Assembly: GCF_028389875.1 (NCBI RefSeq)
Contig: NC_084702.1
Span: 57,948,553-58,012,552, forward strand
Direction of reading: 5' to 3'
DNA: 64,000 nt
From: Rhea pennata
Lineage: Eukaryota > Chordata > Aves > Rheiformes > Rheidae
Within the stretch, counting starts at the first letter, position 1, and every line of letters begins with the position of its first letter. A program made the position numbers and the translations under genes. The notes under the pieces were generated by a model, which saw only the letters and a list, made by a program, of their open reading frames with translations, made no database searches and was not told the origin of the DNA. Positions 59,600 through 64,000 of this stretch are shown here, piece after piece.

Positions 59600-62500
59600 C
59601 AGCATGACTTCTCTGCTGCTGCAACCAGCAGCCTAAATAAGGCTCCTGGTGGAAAGACTCCCTCCTTGGCTGCTTTGTTGCCTGTGTGTTCACGTAGATG
59701 CTATAATACCTACTGCAGGATGGATTCACACACGTAGATAAACATACCAGAAAGGAATTAGTATGGATTGCAGGATTTATTGCGTAAAAGTCCTTCCTTT
59801 TCCCTTGTATATCCAAACAAATAGAAACTTGATGCTTTAGGAAGAAAAAACGTGTTTGTTTGCAGATTATATGATGAATCAGTATTACATAATTCAGTGT
59901 TCTACTGGGAACTGAAGAACCCAGAGGTGCTACCAGGGTAGAGTTTATAAGAAGCATAAGTGCGTTTTACTTTTAATTGTGTTCTAACATCTGCATATAC
60001 TCAGCCAGAGTATTTACCACTGATAAATACTAACTTTCAGATTATTTAGCAGCAAAGGACACCAGCTTGCAGGGATCCCAGATGGGAAGACCAGCAGCAG
60101 CCATGACCTCAGGTAAGGCCAAATCAAGACCAGGAGTAGAAATCCAAGCACACAAATTTGCAGCTCCTCACCCAAAGACAGAGGTAGAAAAGGAACTGAG
60201 CGACAGGAGGGAAAGCAGTACGGCCAGCAAACAGGCAGTGGAAAACCACTGATACCTTTTAACTCTGAAGCCTAGTTAAGTTCTTGACGAATGTGGTTAA
60301 GACACAGGAATGCAAATATCACAGAATAATAAGAAGTCAGCAAAACTATGTTCACTTCCTATTTTTGTTCCAGACTTCTTGTACAACCACAAGCAAGCTG
60401 ACTGGCCAGGCTTTGCTCAATTTCCACATCTGTAAAATCAACTCAAAACACGAAGGAGTATCTGAGGTTTTATTTAAAAATAAAATTGTTGCAGTCAACT
60501 TTTTTGCAAGGAGAGCCTAGAACAGGTGAGTCATGGGCACAGCAGAAGAATACAAGTGGCTATACCCCAGGTCAGCCTACTAAGAGGTTGTAAGTGAGAA
60601 AACTCCCTTCACACAGTGCAGTGTTTTACTAATGTTCTCAACAGTTGGGACCCAGCTGTGTCCAGACCACACACGACAAGAAAAGTCAGATGAGCTAATG
60701 AGAGCTGGGAAGGGACATCAAGACTTGTCCAGATTAACGACAGGATTCCAACCTACATCATCTCAGTCTCAGTGCAGCATCCCAGTGTTATATGCTTATT
60801 TAGCAGTTTACATCTGGTGCCTAATCCAAAGTGTAACCTCATCTCACTGCCCCTCCTTGCGTTCCCACATTAGCGTCATGCTCTGTGTGGTAGCAACAAG
60901 CATTCAGTGGTGGGGAACAACAACTTCATAGCTCCATGCAGGTTTGTTAGTGCTAATAGCACTGACACAGATAAATCCAGCTCCTGCACTGAAGAAAACA
61001 GTGAGGCTCTATACAGGACTTCTCAATCGGTTGGGCTCTGGGATGCACCTGAAGCTTTCAAATGAAAGCTTCATCAATAGAGAGGCTTGAACTTCCCCAC
61101 TGTGCTTCTGACAAGCATTAGGCAGCCTAATAGTATGTAATGAGTAGACATTACCGCACAAAAAGAAGCGTCACTGAAAAACTATCCATATTTAAAATAA
61201 GGTTTACTTCCCTCAAGCAGACAGATTGTGAGATGAGAAAAGGTTGTTGTGTTCCTCTATTTTCACTAGCCAGAAATCTCCATCCAGTAATTCCTGCCTC
61301 AGATAGTTCCTCTTGGCAGGGTGAACAGTGTCTCTTCGAAGAAATGCTAATTCCGATTTATGGCTATAGGTAATCTATTACCTCAGTAAAGAAAGAGAAG
61401 GTGCTTTGGCCTTGTTTTATATAAGGAATTTTACATAGATTTAAAAAGTTTTAATGAATCAAGACAGAAGATAATAAACACGTGCCAGCCTCAAAGATCA
61501 TATAGCCTGAGAACCCGTGACACAAAAGGGTGAGAGGCTGAACGGGGACACGAAGTGCCCTGTAGGAGAGTAGCACACTGAGCAGCACCCAGGAGTGAAT
61601 TTACTGTTCTGATCTCAGTTTAGATGTTGAGGGGAGAGGAAGGGAGGAAAGTTCTCGGTTAGAAGTTGTAACCACAGGGCTCTTCAGAAAAAATAACCCC
61701 AGTAAGACCCCACTTGCGCCCTAGGAGCAAGACACATTCCTCACTCCAGGCGTATGCAAGCACAGTCGAGTTATGGGCAGCATCCGAAGTCTCAGAAGCA
61801 TGCCACCTTCAGCCACTTACCTTCAAGCAGCCTACAAAATTCTGCCTGCGAAATGCCCAGTCCTGAATCACATGCACTACTGACCTGTGCCACATCAGCT
61901 TTACTCAAGTCAGATACTACGAACCAGTTCAGTGTACACGAGTACTTCCTCAGTAGTCACATACACTGAGCTAGTTCATAGTATCTTATGTTAAGAACAG
62001 TAGGATGCTGCTCTGTTCACACCTTGTGAAATGCAGCAGCATTTTGGAATGATGCTCCCCTTATACTGTAATCACATGATTTTTTTCAATATTAAAGAAA
62101 TTTCAGTTTGTGCCAGTTGTGCCAAGAGCACAAAACAGTCTGCATTCAATGAGAAGAGAAATATATCATCTGGAAAACCAGCCAAGTGGAACGAAATATA
62201 GAAAATCTTTCCAAATGTAAATGCAATCAGGAAGAAAACAAAGTCAGATTCTATTAAACGTGGAGATGGCCCCTTACATATAATGCTAATTTACACTTTA
62301 TAGGCTTATTAAAATATGAAAGATTTGAAAATGCTTTTTAAGTAAATGGATATTGCACTTGAACCTAGCAACCAGACTTCAGTCAAAAACGTTGTTATGG
62401 GAAAGAGGAGTGAGTGTGTGTGTATGCATGCGTGTTCTGGAAACCACAGCTCAAAAACCTCTTACACAGCTAATGACCTAACTGCAATGATGTCTGCTGG

Positions 62501-62744
62501 AATAGCAGTTTCCTGTAGAAGAGGCATTTCAGTTAAGGAGAGCCCCATGCAAGGATGTGATCAAACAGTAAAAATAAACAAATCAACACCTAGGAGTTTT
62601 ACTTGTTTCTCTGCAGGCCATTGCAACCTTGCAGTCTTGGTGGTTACAGGTCATAATAAACTCTAAGTATGCACCAGCACCTGGTGAATCAGGGAAGTTT
62701 CCTGAGGATTACAAACCACTTCTCTCCAAATCCTCCTAGGTAAG
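59600..62744. other. Upstream spacer of SERINC5, nothing recognised
   Basis: About 3.1 kb of average-composition sequence between the promoter island and the LTR. Only short open frames with no family resemblance; no RNA gene or clear repeat seen. Confidence 0.6.
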
Positions 62745-63353
62745 TGATGTCATAAGTTACTCTCTTGAAGGTTAATTCATACGGAGAGTTTGTTAAATCA
62801 TGTGAGTAATTTATTTAATTAAGTAAGCAGCCACAAGCAAAATAGCACTGGGCGGCCGGGGAGTCTTAGCTCCGCCAACGGCGCGCGCCTCCTTCACATA
62901 CAGTCCCCTTTTATAGTCTGCTAGTTTTGGGATGCGTTGTAATATCCTGGTGCGTTTTGCGCATGTGTGAGTTGCTAGGGGGGTCGTCTGAAGTTCTCTG
63001 GTGGTCGTGGAGAGGAAGGCCGTAGTAGTCTTCCTCCATCTCTTTATCTTGGCTTGTCTCCTTGTGAGTGATCACAGGTGTTTGCTTATCTGTTGTGTTG
63101 ACTCCCTTTCGGGATGCTGTCCTGTGAGTAATTACAGGCGCCTGCTTATCTTTTCTTCTTTATCCTTTTGCCTTCAAAGGAATTCCTTCTTGGTGACCTC
63201 TGAGCAGCTTGTTGCTTACTTCAGCTCTTTATAGTCCTGCAAGATAGCTAAGGCCCCGACACCGGTTCCACAAGGGGTCATATAAACTATGGTTAGCACA
63301 AAAAGCTTATTTGCCTAACACCATGTCTCAACCCTGGTTGTTGTAAAACCTCA
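62745..63353 (-). mobile_element. Endogenous retrovirus LTR, same orientation as SERINC5
   Basis: Read on the minus strand it has LTR architecture. A purine-rich tract (63354-63368) immediately precedes a TG start, and U3 contains a 29-bp imperfect repeat. A TATAAAAG box lies at 62908-62915, an AATAAA at 62810-62815 about 95 bp further on (giving a short R), and a plausible CA end near 62745. Length is about 610 bp. The purine tract and retrovirus-like sequence on its 5' side indicate a 3' LTR rather than a solo one. No matching target-site duplication can be tested because the other end is outside the window. Ends are approximate; retroviral class not determined. Confidence 0.7.
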
Positions 63354-64000
63354 TCCTCCCCCTCCACCGGCTTATTCCTCCTTTTAAACAATGAACAAAT
63401 AGTTACAATTTATTACAAGTGACAACTTCCAGAACCTTTGAAAATCTTCCAAAAGCCAGTGTATCTAGGAATCATGCCAGGACCAGCCTCCACAGCATAG
63501 TACAGTCCAGCTGTAGACCTGACAAAAAGTAAGTGGGAGCAGCCAACTTAGATGCTGGTTAGCAGTTGCAGCATCACAGAGGTGTCTTAATGCTCAGCTT
63601 GGTAAGCAAAGTGTAAGAGTGGGGGGAATTGCTCATTTGGGACACAGACACCACATACAGCTAATGCCAGTATTTAGCTTAGATTCCTTGGTTGTTGCAC
63701 CTTATTTATTTGCATCTCCAGTTTTCACTCTGCTAAACAAACAAACAAAAAAAAAACCAAAAAAAAAAAAAAAACAAAAACAAAAAACAAAACAAAAAAA
63801 AAAACAAAACTCCACCCAAGCATCACAGTAATAGCTCCAAAGAGTCCAATGAGACTTCGAAAGAAAAGAATCCCAATTTCAGGCTTAAGCTTTTACGATC
63901 CACACTTTCAGGTCATCAGTCACACTAGGAGCTACAGACTGTATTTCCTAGTGGTGGCTTAAAAAAAAATAATTGGCTTGGGATCTAGTAAAACAGACTC
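63354..64000 (-). mobile_element. Edge of ERV internal region (polypurine tract onward), degenerate
   Basis: On the minus strand the sequence up to the LTR includes AAAAGGAGGAATAAGCC and then the polypurine tract GGTGGAGGGGGAGGA, as expected at the 3' end of a provirus. No open frame of useful length is seen on the minus strand, so any coding part is decayed or absent. How far the element extends is unclear; an A-rich AAAC-type tract interrupts it at 63734-63812. Confidence 0.45.
63734..63812 (+). repeat. A-rich (AAAC)n-type low-complexity tract
   Basis: About 80 bases of A with scattered C. The plus-strand Lys/Gln-rich frame over it (ending 63831) is an artefact of this composition. Confidence 0.85.

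Noticed and set aside
58794..59737. Long plus-strand open frames of 247-295 codons over the SERINC5 promoter
   Set aside because: Three frames are open at once, all Pro/Ala/Arg/Gly-rich. This is what a GC-rich CpG island without stop codons produces. No domain or conserved motif is seen.
1..64000. CRISPR arrays, tRNA or rRNA genes, bacterial operons
   Set aside because: None seen. I found no regularly spaced identical repeats, no cloverleaf sequence I could recognise, and the gene structure is eukaryotic throughout.

Overview
This is vertebrate nuclear DNA, almost certainly from a bird. It has split genes with GT-AG introns, CpG-island promoters, a CR1 non-LTR retrotransposon copy ending in the (GATTCTAT)n tail typical of sauropsids and birds, and an LTR of an endogenous retrovirus. 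There is no prokaryotic-style gene content; the real coding sequence is short exons spread over about 58 kb.

Two genes face each other tail to tail, an order that matches the THBS4-SERINC5 neighbourhood of other vertebrates. On the plus strand, 1662-15530 holds the last 13 coding exons of thrombospondin-4 (THBS4): 563 codons plus stop, covering the last EGF-like module, the calcium-binding type 3 repeats and the C-terminal lectin-like domain. The 5' exons lie left of the window. On the minus strand, 59212 down to 25595 holds the complete 12-exon coding sequence of serine incorporator 5 (SERINC5): 462 codons plus stop, a ten-pass membrane protein. Its probable 3' UTR runs on to about 19175. 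All phases close and all introns are GT-AG in my hand-built models.

Layout: 1-1661 THBS4 intron; 1662-15530 THBS4 exons and introns; about 15531-15700 THBS4 3' UTR; about 15700-19175 spacer between the gene ends, with an unexplained CpG-rich segment near 17.2-17.7 kb; about 19175-25594 SERINC5 3' UTR; 25595-59212 SERINC5, with a second CpG island at 39.26-39.72 kb abutting exon 3 and a CR1 copy at 49.27-50.14 kb inside intron 1; about 58.84-59.57 kb SERINC5 CpG-island promoter and exon 1; 59.6-62.7 kb upstream spacer with nothing recognisable; 62745-63353 a retroviral LTR in the same orientation as SERINC5, with the 3' edge of proviral internal sequence to its right.

The gene products do not work in one pathway: THBS4 is a secreted matrix glycoprotein, SERINC5 a plasma-membrane lipid scramblase and retrovirus restriction factor. 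I see no wholly new system. The points most worth a second look are the LTR placed upstream of an antiretroviral gene in the same orientation, the SERINC5 exon 11 donor that carries its own stop codon, the G-rich repeat beside the SERINC5 start codon, the intragenic and intergenic CpG islands, and the KGD in place of RGD in THBS4.
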